Made by a program: the position numbers and the translations under genes
Assembly: GCA_905181815.1 (NCBI GenBank)
Contig: CAJIZA010000006.1
Coordinates: forward strand, 1 to 64,000
Origin: an uncultured Planktomarina sp.
GTDB taxonomy: Bacteria; Pseudomonadota; Alphaproteobacteria; Rhodobacterales; Rhodobacteraceae
Reading direction: 5' to 3'
Length of the DNA: 64,000 nt
Notes under the pieces: generated by a model
Databases searched by the model: none
What the model was told of the DNA's origin: nothing
The model's input: the letters and a program-made list of their open reading frames with translations, nothing else
Shown here: in pieces, positions 31,995 through 40,790 of the stretch
Layout: every line of letters begins with the position of its first letter
Position numbering within the stretch: position 1 is the first letter of the stretch

Positions 31995-32222
31995 TTAAGA
32001 GTCCTCATCCGTATTGGGATCCACTTGACCGATGCCTTTAAAGACAAATTTCAGTGGGAACGCCCAGGCGGTGCCGAGCACCACATAGAGGATGAACTCC
32101 AAGACCTTTGGCAGCACGGGAAGCAGCGCCATAAGATTAACGGCTAAGACTGCGTAGGCAGGCAAGCCAATTACCAAGATCAGCAGCGACCAACGGCGGC
32201 GGGCTTTATAACTCAGGGCCAT
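31995..32222 (-). CDS. DUF2842 domain membrane protein
   Basis: 75 residues with two membrane helices (about 10-32 and 38-60) after a basic start ALSYKARRRW and before an acidic tail. This matches DUF2842, a small alphaproteobacterial family without known function. The ATG shares a base with the purA stop (TGATG), indicating coupled translation. Confidence 0.85.
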   Translation of the reverse strand: MALSYKARRRWSLLILVIGLPAYAVLAVNLMALLPVLPKVLEFILYVVLGTAWAFPLKFVFKGIGQVDPNTDEDS

Positions 32223-33514
32223 CAATCTGCAAACGGATCTGTAACGAGAATGGTGTCTTCGCGCTCAGGTGAGGTCGAGACCAATGCCACTGGACAATCA
32301 ATCAGCTCTTCAATGCGCCTAACATATTTGATCGCCTGCGCTGGCAGTTCTGCCCAAGAGCGCGCGCCAGCTGTACTGCCGGACCACCCTTCGATGGTTT
32401 CATAGATCGGTATCACGCGAGCTTGCGCATCGGCGGCGGTGGGCAGGTAATCCAACCGCTTGCCATCCAAATCATAAGCCACACAGATTTTCAGCTCTTC
32501 AAAACCGTCCAAGACGTCCAGTTTGGTCAGTGAAATGCCATTTACGCCAGAGGTGGCGCAGGTTTGCCGTACCAGACAGGCGTCGAACCAACCACAGCGA
32601 CGCTTACGCCCCGTGGTGGTTCCGAACTCATGCCCACGCTCGCCAAGTTGCTGGCCATCAGCATCATCCAGCTCGGTGGGAAACGGGCCTTCACCGACGC
32701 GAGTGGTATAGGCCTTGGTGATGCCCAATACATAGTCAATCGCACCCGGACCAATGCCCGTACCTGTGGCCGCTTGGCCTGCGATCACATTTGAGGACGT
32801 CACGAAAGGATAGGTGCCAAAATCAATATCTAATAGAGCACCCTGCGCCCCCTCGAACAAGATCCGCTTCCCCGCCTTGCGTTTTTCGTTCAACACTTTC
32901 CAGACCGGCGCTGCATAGGGCAAAATCTGCGCCGCAATTTCACGCAACTGTGCCAGCAAGCCCACGCGGTCCACAGGCTCAAGGCCAAGACCTTTGCGCA
33001 ACGGGTTATGATGCAGCAAGGCGCGATCGACGCGAAGTTCCAGAGTGGCTGTGTCAGCCAAGTCTGCCACACGGATCACCCGGCGACCAACTTTATCCTC
33101 ATAACAAGGGCCAATGCCACGACCCGTTGTGCCGATTTTTGCAACAGACACCTGTCCTTCACGCGCCCGATCCAGTTCACCATGGTAGGGCATAATTAAA
33201 GGGGTATTTTCCGCGACCATTAAATTTTCTGGAGTGACATCGACGCCTTGGCTGCGGATGCCATCAATCTCTTTGATTAAGTGCCACGGATCCAAGACCA
33301 CACCATTGCCAATGACAGATAATTTTCCACCGCGCACAACGCCAGAGGGTAAAGCATGCAGCTTATAGACAGCCTCCCCTATCACGAGCGTATGACCAGC
33401 ATTGTGGCCGCCTTGAAAACGCGCGATCACGTCGGCGCGTTCGGAAAGCCAATCCACGATCTTGCCTTTGCCTTCGTCACCCCATTGGGTGCCCACCACA
33501 ACAACATTGGCCAT
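32222..33514 (-). CDS. purA: Adenylosuccinate synthetase
   Basis: 430-residue GTP-dependent ligase joining IMP and aspartate in AMP synthesis. Active-site segments: [48 protein letters not shown] and [11 protein letters not shown], plus the GTP-site [12 protein letters not shown]. Normal length. Divergent from secG across 236 bp, and coupled to the DUF2842 gene downstream. Confidence 0.97.
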   Translation of the reverse strand: MANVVVVGTQWGDEGKGKIVDWLSERADVIARFQGGHNAGHTLVIGEAVYKLHALPSGVVRGGKLSVIGNGVVLDPWHLIKEIDGIRSQGVDVTPENLMVAENTPLIMPYHGELDRAREGQVSVAKIGTTGRGIGPCYEDKVGRRVIRVADLADTATLELRVDRALLHHNPLRKGLGLEPVDRVGLLAQLREIAAQILPYAAPVWKVLNEKRKAGKRILFEGAQGALLDIDFGTYPFVTSSNVIAGQAATGTGIGPGAIDYVLGITKAYTTRVGEGPFPTELDDADGQQLGERGHEFGTTTGRKRRCGWFDACLVRQTCATSGVNGISLTKLDVLDGFEELKICVAYDLDGKRLDYLPTAADAQARVIPIYETIEGWSGSTAGARSWAELPAQAIKYVRRIEELIDCPVALVSTSPEREDTILVTDPFAD

Positions 33515-33699
33515 AACTTATCCTCTTTCGATCGGAGCAAAACGTGGGCGGTATAGCGGGGATCAAGGGCAAGGGAAACTGCTAACTTGCCGCGGGATGG
33601 CAAAGCTGCGTTTTGGTGCAATTTCGACCGCAAACCCCGCCACCGGCTTAGACCGAGGCCCGTGAAGCGATTTATAGGGGCCGATGCCCCAGTTTTGAC

Positions 33700-33731
33700 T
33701 TGGCAAATGGGTTATCCTTGCTTAGATAACC
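33700..33731 (+). promoter_or_regulatory. Candidate secG promoter with overlapping dyad
   Basis: TTGGCA (33700-33705) and TAGATA (33723-33728) lie 17 bp apart, 22 bp before the secG start. A perfect inverted repeat GGTTATC-8 bp-GATAACC (33710-33731) overlaps the -10 element and might be an operator or leader hairpin. Confidence 0.45.
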
Positions 33732-33750
33732 TCTGAACTGGGAAATCCGT

Positions 33751-34104
33751 ATGCAAAATGTCGTCTTGATCATCCACCTTCTTCTGGCCATCTCGTTGAT
33801 TGGTCTTGTTCTGTTGCAACGCTCTGAGGGTGGCGGCCTTGGTATGGGCGGCGGCGGTGCGGGCGGTGGGGCGATGTCTGGTCGCGCGGCGGGCTCGGCT
33901 TTGACCAAGCTAACCTGGGGTCTGGCGATTGCCTTTATTTGCACCTCTCTGGCCCTGACGATCTTACAGGTTCAAAAATCCTCTGGCAGCTCAGTTCTGG
34001 ATCAATTGATGCCGGCCTCCGAGCAAAACACACCGATTGATTCTGATGCGCTCTTGCCGCCTTCGGTCGAAGATTCAGCGCCTCTATTGCCGGTTGCTGA
34101 GTAA
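33751..34104 (+). CDS. secG: Preprotein translocase subunit SecG
   Basis: 117-residue inner-membrane protein supporting SecYEG-mediated export. Two membrane helices (about 3-24 and 55-76) flank a glycine-rich linker (GGGLGMGGGGAGGGAMSGRAA), the standard SecG pattern in Alphaproteobacteria. The first helix ends in LIGLVLLQRSEGGGLG. A polar, acidic C-terminal tail follows. It precedes pyrG by 155 bp, a common gene pair in this group. Confidence 0.94.
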   Translation: MQNVVLIIHLLLAISLIGLVLLQRSEGGGLGMGGGGAGGGAMSGRAAGSALTKLTWGLAIAFICTSLALTILQVQKSSGSSVLDQLMPASEQNTPIDSDALLPPSVEDSAPLLPVAE

Positions 34105-34259
34105 TCCGCCCCATAATAAATATGGCGGCGACGGTAAATTTAGCCGCCCTATCGTGATCATCAGATTGCAGAATCATCGCGGAGATGTTACTTCTCTAAT
34201 CCCGTGGTGAGGCGCATTTTTCTTGCCAAAAATTTGAAACTACGGGGATTACTTTATTC

Positions 34260-35903
34260 ATGGCGCGTTATGTTTTTATCACCGGTGGTGTTGTGTCTTC
34301 TCTTGGCAAAGGCTTGGCCTCTGCAGCCCTAGGCGCCCTACTGCAGGCCCGCGGATTTTCCGTAAGACTGCGGAAACTTGACCCCTATCTTAACGTTGAT
34401 CCCGGCACGATGTCCCCCTTTGAGCATGGGGAGGTCTTCGTCACAGATGATGGCGCGGAAACGGATCTGGATTTGGGCCATTATGAACGGTTCACCGGTG
34501 TGGCTGCAAGGATGACTGATTCTGTCTCTTCGGGACGCATTTATTCAACCGTGCTGGAAAAAGAGCGTCGTGGCGACTATTTGGGCAAAACAATTCAAGT
34601 AGTGCCCCATGTGACCAACGAAATTAAAGAGTTTTTGAAAGTCAGCGATGATGAGGTCGATTTTATGCTCTGCGAAATTGGCGGCACAGTGGGCGATATT
34701 GAAGGCCTGCCATTTTTCGAAGCCATTCGCCAATTCTCCCACGATAAGCCGCGCGGGGAATGTATTTTCATGCATCTCACGCTGTTGCCTTATCTCGCGG
34801 CCAGCGGAGAGCTGAAAACGAAACCCACGCAGCACAGCGTTAAAGAATTGCAATCCATTGGCATTGCTCCAGATATTTTGGTCTGCCGGTCCGAGCACCC
34901 CATTCCCGACAAAGAGCGGGAGAAAATCGCCCTGTTTTGCAATGTGCGCCGGGATGCGGTGGTCGCCGCCTATGATCTCAATTCCATCTATGAAGCACCC
35001 TTGGCTTATCACGCCCAGGGGCTTGACCAAGCCGTTTTAGATGCATTCAACATCTCCCCCGCGCCACAGCCTGACCTGAGCAAATGGGAGGACGTGCAAG
35101 ACCGTGTAAACAATCCAGAGGGCGCGGTGAATGTAGCTATTGTCGGCAAATACACACAGCTAGAAGACGCCTATAAGTCAATCAAAGAGGCACTCACCCA
35201 TGGCGGCATGTCCAATCGGGTGAAGGTCAATGTCGAATGGGTTGATGCCGAAGTCTTTGATCACGAAGACGCCGCGCCACATTTGGAAGGGTATCACGCT
35301 ATTTTGGTCCCCGGCGGTTTTGGTGAGCGCGGCACGGAAGGCAAAATCAAAGCGGCGCAATTCGCGCGTGAGCGCAAAGTGCCCTACCTCGGCATCTGCC
35401 TTGGTATGCAAATGGCGGTGATAGAGGCCGCCCGCAACCTGTCCAACGTCGCAGATGCTGGATCGGAAGAATTTGACCATGAAGCTGGCAAGAAGCGTTT
35501 CACCCCAGTGGTCTATCACTTGAAAGAATGGGTACAGGGCAATCATCGGGTGCGGCGCAACGAAGATGATGACAAGGGCGGCACCATGCGCCTTGGCGCC
35601 TATGATGCCACTTTGAACCCAGACTCATTGGTGGCTAAAATCTATGGCAGCACTGCCATCGAAGAACGTCATCGTCACCGCTATGAAGTCGATATCCAAT
35701 TTCGCAAGCAGCTAGAAGAAAAAGGGCTGATCTTCTCAGGCATGTCCCCAGACGGCCGATTGCCGGAGATTGTTGAGGTTAAAGATCATCCTTGGTTTAT
35801 TGGTGTTCAATTTCATCCAGAATTGAAGTCCAAACCATTCGCGCCGCATCCTTTGTTCCGCGATTTTGTCCGCGCAGCCAAGGAAATGAGCCGTTTGGTC
35901 TAA
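34260..35903 (+). CDS. pyrG: CTP synthase
   Basis: 547-residue glutamine-dependent enzyme converting UTP to CTP. The synthetase domain opens with [20 protein letters not shown] and contains [19 protein letters not shown] and [12 protein letters not shown]. The C-terminal glutaminase has nucleophile Cys in [14 protein letters not shown] and the His-Glu pair in [12 protein letters not shown]. Length is typical. Start of a plus-strand run through to the binding-protein gene near 37389. Confidence 0.98.
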   Translation: MARYVFITGGVVSSLGKGLASAALGALLQARGFSVRLRKLDPYLNVDPGTMSPFEHGEVFVTDDGAETDLDLGHYERFTGVAARMTDSVSSGRIYSTVLEKERRGDYLGKTIQVVPHVTNEIKEFLKVSDDEVDFMLCEIGGTVGDIEGLPFFEAIRQFSHDKPRGECIFMHLTLLPYLAASGELKTKPTQHSVKELQSIGIAPDILVCRSEHPIPDKEREKIALFCNVRRDAVVAAYDLNSIYEAPLAYHAQGLDQAVLDAFNISPAPQPDLSKWEDVQDRVNNPEGAVNVAIVGKYTQLEDAYKSIKEALTHGGMSNRVKVNVEWVDAEVFDHEDAAPHLEGYHAILVPGGFGERGTEGKIKAAQFARERKVPYLGICLGMQMAVIEAARNLSNVADAGSEEFDHEAGKKRFTPVVYHLKEWVQGNHRVRRNEDDDKGGTMRLGAYDATLNPDSLVAKIYGSTAIEERHRHRYEVDIQFRKQLEEKGLIFSGMSPDGRLPEIVEVKDHPWFIGVQFHPELKSKPFAPHPLFRDFVRAAKEMSRLV

Positions 35904-35921
35904 CATACAAAGGAGGGCCCT

Positions 35922-36215
35922 ATGGCCAAAGGATATTGGATTGCCCACAATCAGATCAGTGATGCTGAGGCCTATGAGGCCTATAAAATCGCCGCCGCGC
36001 CAGCCCTGCGCGCCTACCAGGGCAAATTTCTTGTGCGTGCGGGTGTGGCTGAATTCCCCGAAGGACAGCTGCGCGCCCGAACCATTGTGATAGAGTTTCC
36101 AAGCCTTCAAGTGGCGCAAGATTGCTACAACAGCGCGACATATCAAGCCGCAAAAGCTCTACGCACTCCGGTTTCGATTGGGGATCTGGTAATTGTCGAA
36201 GGATATGACGGCTAA
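35922..36215 (+). CDS. DUF1330 domain protein
   Basis: 97-residue ferredoxin-like alpha-beta-barrel protein with the DUF1330 pattern: GYWIAHNQISDAEAYEAYK at the start, LVRAG in the centre, and VIEFPSLQVAQDCYNSATYQ. Function unknown; related to dimeric stress-responsive folds. It begins 19 bp after pyrG with GGAGGG as ribosome-binding site, so probably co-transcribed with it. Confidence 0.88.
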   Translation: MAKGYWIAHNQISDAEAYEAYKIAAAPALRAYQGKFLVRAGVAEFPEGQLRARTIVIEFPSLQVAQDCYNSATYQAAKALRTPVSIGDLVIVEGYDG

Positions 36216-36248
36216 TCATCGCCGCTGTCCCAACTCTTGAGGCCCCTT

Positions 36249-36668
36249 ATGTTTGCATCTTTGTTTTCGTCAAAATCCTCTGACAGCGCGCCAGATATCA
36301 GCGCCTCTGAAGCCATGGCCGCCCTGATGGTGCGGATTGCCAAATCTGATGATGAATATTCCACTACGGAAATCGCAAGGATCGATGCCGTGCTTGGCCT
36401 GCTGTATACATTGAACGCGGATCAAGCGGCCAGCCTGCGCCGGACTGCCGAGGCGCTTGAGGCCGAAGCGCCCGACACTGTGCGATTCACCCGCGCTATT
36501 AAAGAAGAGGTTCCCTATGAGGAGCGCTTCAATGTCGTGCGCGCCCTATGGCAAGTTGTTCTAGCCGATGGGGCCCGTGATGCAGAAGAAGACGCGTTGA
36601 TGCGCCTTTTGGCAAGTCTGCTCGGCGTCAACGATCGCGACAGCGCCCTGGCCCGCAAACAGGCCTAG
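36249..36668 (+). CDS. TerB-like protein
   Basis: 139 residues, all-helical, matching the TerB (COG4103-type) fold: MAALMVRIAKSDDEYSTTEI, a second helical repeat EVPYEERFNVVRALWQVVLA, and the acidic metal-binding-like DGARDAEEDALMRLLASLLG. Despite the family name, no tellurite-resistance genes are nearby and such single TerB proteins are of unclear function. I chose the ATG at 36249, preceded by GAGG; the frame can start at a TTG four codons earlier. The PhnD-like gene follows after 4 bp. Confidence 0.82.
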   Translation: MFASLFSSKSSDSAPDISASEAMAALMVRIAKSDDEYSTTEIARIDAVLGLLYTLNADQAASLRRTAEALEAEAPDTVRFTRAIKEEVPYEERFNVVRALWQVVLADGARDAEEDALMRLLASLLGVNDRDSALARKQA

Positions 36669-36672
36669 ACCC

Positions 36673-37389
36673 ATGATCGCGCATCTGCCCATGTATGATG
36701 TGCCAGCCAATCGTGCGGCACATCGGCGCCTGTGGCAGTCGTTGCAGGACCACCTGCCAAATGCGCCGAATTTCACCCCACCAAGCGAAGATTTCATGGT
36801 TGATTGGCTCAACCCAGAGCTCTATCTGTCCCAAACCTGCAGCCTGCCCTATCGCGCGGCGCTGCATGGCCAGGTGCAGCTGATTGCCACGCCAGACAAT
36901 CAAATTCCGAATTGCCCTCCAGGCTATTACTGCTCAGTGCTCTTGGCCCGCCAGGGCGCGGTCCCAAACCTTGCGGCCAATGACTTTACCTTGGCCTACA
37001 ATGAACCGCTGTCTCAATCAGGCTGGGCCGCACCGCAGTCCATTGGCCTCACCGGCGCCACAGCGCTGCAAACCGGCGGGCATGCAGCCTCGGCCCGCGC
37101 TGTTTTGGAGGGACGGGCTGATCTGGCTGCCGTGGATGCCCTGACCTGGCATTTTCTGACACGCGATTGGGACAAAGCGGCAGGGCTAGTGGTCTGCGCC
37201 ACCACTCCTGCCACGCCAACGCTGCCCTATATCACCGCATTGAGCCAAAACGCAGCCGCTCTCCGCGAAGCCCTGCGGCAAGCGATTCTCTCAATTGGTC
37301 CAAAAGACCAGCAAACACTTCAAATATTTGACCTAGTTGAGATCAACGCAGAGACTTATCTACAATTGCCGCTGCCTCCGGCCCCTTAA
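36673..37389 (+). CDS. PhnD-like periplasmic-binding-fold protein without signal peptide
   Basis: 238 residues resembling phosphate/phosphonate (PhnD/SsuA type) binding proteins: AHLPMYDVPANRAAHRRLW, LSQTCSLPYRAALHG, GQSxW-like SGWAAPQSIGLTGA, SARAVLEGRADLAAVDALTW. No hydrophobic signal is present and the protein begins directly with the first beta strand, so it is probably cytosolic or sensory. It sits 4 bp after the TerB-like gene. No phosphonate permease or lyase gene is adjacent; the downstream ABC transporter is of another type. Confidence 0.78.
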   Translation: MIAHLPMYDVPANRAAHRRLWQSLQDHLPNAPNFTPPSEDFMVDWLNPELYLSQTCSLPYRAALHGQVQLIATPDNQIPNCPPGYYCSVLLARQGAVPNLAANDFTLAYNEPLSQSGWAAPQSIGLTGATALQTGGHAASARAVLEGRADLAAVDALTWHFLTRDWDKAAGLVVCATTPATPTLPYITALSQNAAALREALRQAILSIGPKDQQTLQIFDLVEINAETYLQLPLPPAP

Positions 37390-37467
37390 TTTAGGCAGAT
37401 GCCGCTTTTAGATTGCGAGACGCGCCTTTCCTCGCCTAATATCTGCTCTGGTAGGATGGAGGTTTTC

Positions 37468-38241
37468 GTGAACGACCAAAATATACCCGTGATTGAAATA
37501 AAAGGTCTCCATAAAGCCTATGGTGATCTTGAGGTTCTGAAGGGCGTCGACATCACCGCAAAACGTGGCGATGTGGTGGCACTTATTGGCTCGTCTGGCT
37601 CTGGGAAATCCACTCTGCTGCGCTGCTGCAATATGCTGGAGATCAGCCAAGAAGGCACGATTCTTTTCCAAGGTGAGGCCGTCCGCTGGAACTCTCAGGG
37701 CCACAGCCGGCGTCCAGCAGATCCCGCTCAAGTCACCCGGCTGCGCACCAACCTGTCGATGGTCTTCCAACAGTTCAACCTTTGGGCGCATATGACCATC
37801 TTGCAAAATGTCATGGAAGCTCCGGTAACCGTGCTCAAGCAGGACAAATCCGAGGTAGAATCCCGTGCCCGTGCGCTTCTAGATAAAGTGGGTATTGGCG
37901 AAAAATGCGATGTCTACCCCACCCAGCTGTCCGGCGGGCAACAACAAAGGGCTGCCATCGCCCGCGCCTTGGCTATGGAACCAGAAGCAATTTTGTTTGA
38001 TGAACCCACTTCCGCCCTTGATCCAGAATTGGAGCAAGAGGTGATCGGCGTCATCAAGGATCTGGCCGCGGAAGGGCGCACCATGCTAATCGTCACCCAT
38101 GATATGGCCATGGCGCGCGATGTGGCCAATCATGTTATTTTCTTGCACCAAGGGGTGATTGAGGAACAAGGTCCCCCCGAGACCCTCTTTAGTGCACCGA
38201 AATCACAACGGCTTCAGCAGTTTCTTTCTGCCGTCGCTTAA
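37468..38241 (+). CDS. ABC transporter ATP-binding protein, polar amino acid type
   Basis: ATPase of a HisP/GlnQ-like importer. Walker A is LIGSSGSGKSTLLRCC, Q-loop VFQQFNLWAHMT, signature LSGGQQQRAAIARAL, Walker B AILFDEPTSALDPE and switch His in VTHDMAMA. I prefer the GTG at 37468 (product begins MNDQNIPVIEIKGLHK) because GGAGG lies just upstream; an ATG at 37456 is also possible. It starts the transporter set ATPase, binding protein, two permeases that leads into the amine-catabolism genes. Confidence 0.93.
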   Translation: MNDQNIPVIEIKGLHKAYGDLEVLKGVDITAKRGDVVALIGSSGSGKSTLLRCCNMLEISQEGTILFQGEAVRWNSQGHSRRPADPAQVTRLRTNLSMVFQQFNLWAHMTILQNVMEAPVTVLKQDKSEVESRARALLDKVGIGEKCDVYPTQLSGGQQQRAAIARALAMEPEAILFDEPTSALDPELEQEVIGVIKDLAAEGRTMLIVTHDMAMARDVANHVIFLHQGVIEEQGPPETLFSAPKSQRLQQFLSAVA

Positions 38242-38274
38242 CAAAACTCAGCCACATATCTTAGGGAGATACAT

Positions 38275-38988
38275 ATGAACAAGCTGATCTTGACCACCGC
38301 CATTTTGGCACTGACCGCTGGCATGTCTTTTGCCGATACAATCCGGATGGGCACCGAAGGTGCCTACCCCCCCTATAACTTCATCAACGATGCTGGCGAA
38401 GTTGACGGTTTCGAGCGTGAATTGGGTGATGAGCTCTGCGCGCGTGCCATGTTAACCTGCGAATGGGTTGTCAACGACTGGGACAGCATCATTCCAAACC
38501 TGGTGTCCGGCAACTACGACACTATCATCGCCGGCATGTCGATTACAGCTGAACGTGATGAGGTTATCGACTTCACACAAAACTATACCCAACCTGATCC
38601 GTCTGCTTATATGGCACTCTCGGCTGATGTGGATCTCTCAGGTGCAGTGATCGCCGCGCAAACCAACACCATTCAAGCCAACTTTGTTGCCGCCACTGGC
38701 GCCACACTTGTGGAGTTTGCAACACCTGAGGAAACCGTTTCTGCAGTGAAAAACGGTGAAGCCGATGCGGTGTTGGCTGATAAATCCTATCTCACCCCCG
38801 TGGCAGAGAGCGATGCCGATCTGGTACTATTGGCGCAACAAGAGTTGATCGGTGGCGGCGTCGGCATGGGGCTCCGAGAATCCGATGCTGAGCTGCGCGA
38901 CAAATTTGACGCAGCCATCGCCTCTATGAAATCGGATGGGTCATTGAACGCCCTGATTGCCAAATGGAGCGTCGGCGAACAGTTCTAA
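38275..38988 (+). CDS. Periplasmic amino acid/polyamine-type substrate-binding protein
   Basis: 237 residues with a clear signal peptide (MNKLILTTAILALTAGMSFA, cleavage before DTIRMG) and the family 3 solute-binding fold: GTEGAYPPYNFINDAGEVDG, WDSIIPNLVSGNYDTIIAGM and the C-terminal LNALIAKWSVG. It delivers substrate to the two permeases downstream. Genetic context with glutamyl-amine ligases points to a basic amino acid or polyamine-like ligand, which the sequence alone cannot settle. Confidence 0.93.
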   Translation: MNKLILTTAILALTAGMSFADTIRMGTEGAYPPYNFINDAGEVDGFERELGDELCARAMLTCEWVVNDWDSIIPNLVSGNYDTIIAGMSITAERDEVIDFTQNYTQPDPSAYMALSADVDLSGAVIAAQTNTIQANFVAATGATLVEFATPEETVSAVKNGEADAVLADKSYLTPVAESDADLVLLAQQELIGGGVGMGLRESDAELRDKFDAAIASMKSDGSLNALIAKWSVGEQF

Positions 38989-39000
38989 ATTACGACCTTT

Positions 39001-39026
39001 TGGGGGCGGGTTCATCCTCGCCCCCA
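39001..39026 (+). terminator. Stem-loop after the binding-protein gene
   Basis: TGGGGGCG and CGCCCCCA form a perfect 8-bp GC-rich stem with a 10-nt loop, 13 bp after the binding-protein stop. There is no U-tract. In such transporter operons this type of hairpin often partly terminates or stabilises the upstream mRNA so that the binding protein is made in excess. Confidence 0.6.
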
Positions 39027-39201
39027 TTGCGCCAGAACACCGCCGCATTAGACGCCGTTATAGCTTAAGAATAAACAATCGCCGAAACAGGCCACCCGAC
39101 GCCAAACCGAAGGTCCCAGTCCGATTTTTAACTATTGTTCAGATCCAAGCCTCCTTACCAGCCTGCCCTGGCTCAGCTGCTATCTGACCACGGGCAAACA
39201 C

Positions 39202-39990
39202 ATGTTGTTTTATCAATCCTTCGCAACTGTGCTCATCCTCTTGGCTGTCACTGCACCTGCGGCGCTTGTGTTTGGCTTTGGCGGCGCCACCCTGGCCCGC
39301 GCCCAGCTTTTGCCATTACGCCTTTTCGGCAAAACCTACATCTCCGCTGTGCGCGGCGTACCCGATATCGCTTTCTTCCTGTTTTTTGTCATCGCCCTAG
39401 ATCAAGGCTTCGAATGGCTGCGCCATCAAGCCCTTTGCCCCGATTGGAACGCACCTATTCGCCAGGGCAATGATTTCGTTGTCTGCGCTGCTGCCAAGCT
39501 GCCCTTGGGCACTGCCCCACAATATGTGCATGAGATTTACGGATTTTTCACTGCGGTTCTGACCTTTGCAATTGTCTTCGGAGCCTTTGCCGCCAATGTC
39601 CTCTACGGCGCCATGCGCGCTGTGCCCCAAGCCCAGATAGAAACGGCACAGGCCTATGGTATGCGGCCCGTGCAAGTGTTTTGGCGCGTTCTAGTGCCGC
39701 AAATGTGGGTATATGCCCTGCCTGGCCTTGCTAATCTTTGGATGGTCTTAATCAAGGCCACACCACTGTTGTTTTTGCTTGGCGTAGAAGACGTTGTTTA
39801 CTGGGCCCGCGAATTGGGCGGCACGAAACAAGCGAAATTCTCTGCCTACCCCCATGGTGACTGGCGCATGCAGTATTTTCTGTTTCTGCTGGTCTTTTAC
39901 CTCGCCTTTACCAAACTCTCTGAAGTGGTGCTTGAACGCGTGATGAAACGCCTCACACATGGGCAAGGCACATTGGGGGTACCCTCATGA
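39202..39990 (+). CDS. ABC transporter permease, HisQ/ArtQ type
   Basis: 262-residue inner-membrane subunit with about five helices and the polar amino acid permease pattern: AVRGVPDIAFFLFFVIALD near residue 52 and the EAA loop ETAQAYGMRPVQVFWRVLVP that contacts the ATPase. A longer periplasmic loop (about residues 75-110) lies between the first helices. Its stop overlaps the next permease start (ATGA). Confidence 0.9.
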   Translation: MLFYQSFATVLILLAVTAPAALVFGFGGATLARAQLLPLRLFGKTYISAVRGVPDIAFFLFFVIALDQGFEWLRHQALCPDWNAPIRQGNDFVVCAAAKLPLGTAPQYVHEIYGFFTAVLTFAIVFGAFAANVLYGAMRAVPQAQIETAQAYGMRPVQVFWRVLVPQMWVYALPGLANLWMVLIKATPLLFLLGVEDVVYWARELGGTKQAKFSAYPHGDWRMQYFLFLLVFYLAFTKLSEVVLERVMKRLTHGQGTLGVPS

Positions 39991-40790
39991 GCTGCCAGCA
40001 AACCATTCTGGACTATGGGCTGCGCTCTTTGGGCTATGGCGAACGCCTTCTGCCCAAGTCGGATTTCACCCTCTGCCAACATTTCACGCTGATTGGCTCG
40101 GGCCTCATTTGGAATATTTATTTCGGAGCTTTGGCGCTTTTGATCGGATTTTTCATTGCCAATGCAATGGCTCTCGCCAAGGCCAGCCCCCGTGCGATCC
40201 TGCGCCAGCCGGCTGAATGGTTTATTTTGATTTTCCGCGGGTCCCCGCTATTTATCCAATTTTTCTTGGCCTATTTCATCTTTCTGCGCCTCAAGCAGCA
40301 AGGCCTTCTGCCTTGGCTGACCGCGGCACAATTTGGGGCGCTCTTGGTGCTTATCCTCAACACCGCCGCCTATTCTGCCGAAATTTTTTACGGCGCGTTG
40401 CGCTCCGTGCCCAATGGAGAGGTCGAAGCCGCCGATGCCTATGGCCTGACGGGCTGGTCGCGCTTCCGCCTTGTGATCTGGCCCACCAGCCTACGTCTGG
40501 CTTGGCCGGCCTACACCAATGAGGCAATTTTTCTGTTCCATGCGACCACCTTGGTATTCTTCTCAGGCTTTCCAGCCTGGCAACAGCGCGGCGATGCCCT
40601 CTATTACGCCAGCTATTTCGCAGATAAAACGTTCAATCCCTTCGTCGCCTATCCCATTTTGGCTTTTTACTTCATCCTACTAACTTTTGTGATCATTGGC
40701 ATTTTTGGCCTTGTCAATGCGCGTCTCAATCGACATCTTCCAAGCCAGGCGCGCCCGAAGCTGCGTTATAGGCCACAGGTCATCAGATGA
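39987..40790 (+). CDS. ABC transporter permease, HisM/ArtM type
   Basis: 267-residue partner permease with five or so helices; family segments are LIFRGSPLFIQFFLAYF and the EAA loop EAADAYGLTGWSRFRLVIWP. With the preceding permease it forms the membrane channel of the importer. Start overlaps the previous stop (ATGA), and its own stop overlaps the start of the first glutamine-synthetase-like gene (ATGA at 40787-40790), tying transport and catabolism into one unit. Confidence 0.91.
   Translation: MSCQQTILDYGLRSLGYGERLLPKSDFTLCQHFTLIGSGLIWNIYFGALALLIGFFIANAMALAKASPRAILRQPAEWFILIFRGSPLFIQFFLAYFIFLRLKQQGLLPWLTAAQFGALLVLILNTAAYSAEIFYGALRSVPNGEVEAADAYGLTGWSRFRLVIWPTSLRLAWPAYTNEAIFLFHATTLVFFSGFPAWQQRGDALYYASYFADKTFNPFVAYPILAFYFILLTFVIIGIFGLVNARLNRHLPSQARPKLRYRPQVIR

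Noticed and set aside
34132-34156. Terminator after secG (GGCGGC..GCCGCC)
   Set aside because: Only a 6-bp stem with a 13-nt loop and no T-run; too weak to call.
36249-36668. Tellurite resistance function for the TerB-like gene
   Set aside because: No terA, terC, terD or terE genes nearby; single TerB-fold proteins are widespread with other roles.
36673-37389. Phosphonate uptake system
   Set aside because: The PhnD-like protein lacks a signal peptide and the neighbouring transporter is of the polar amino acid type.
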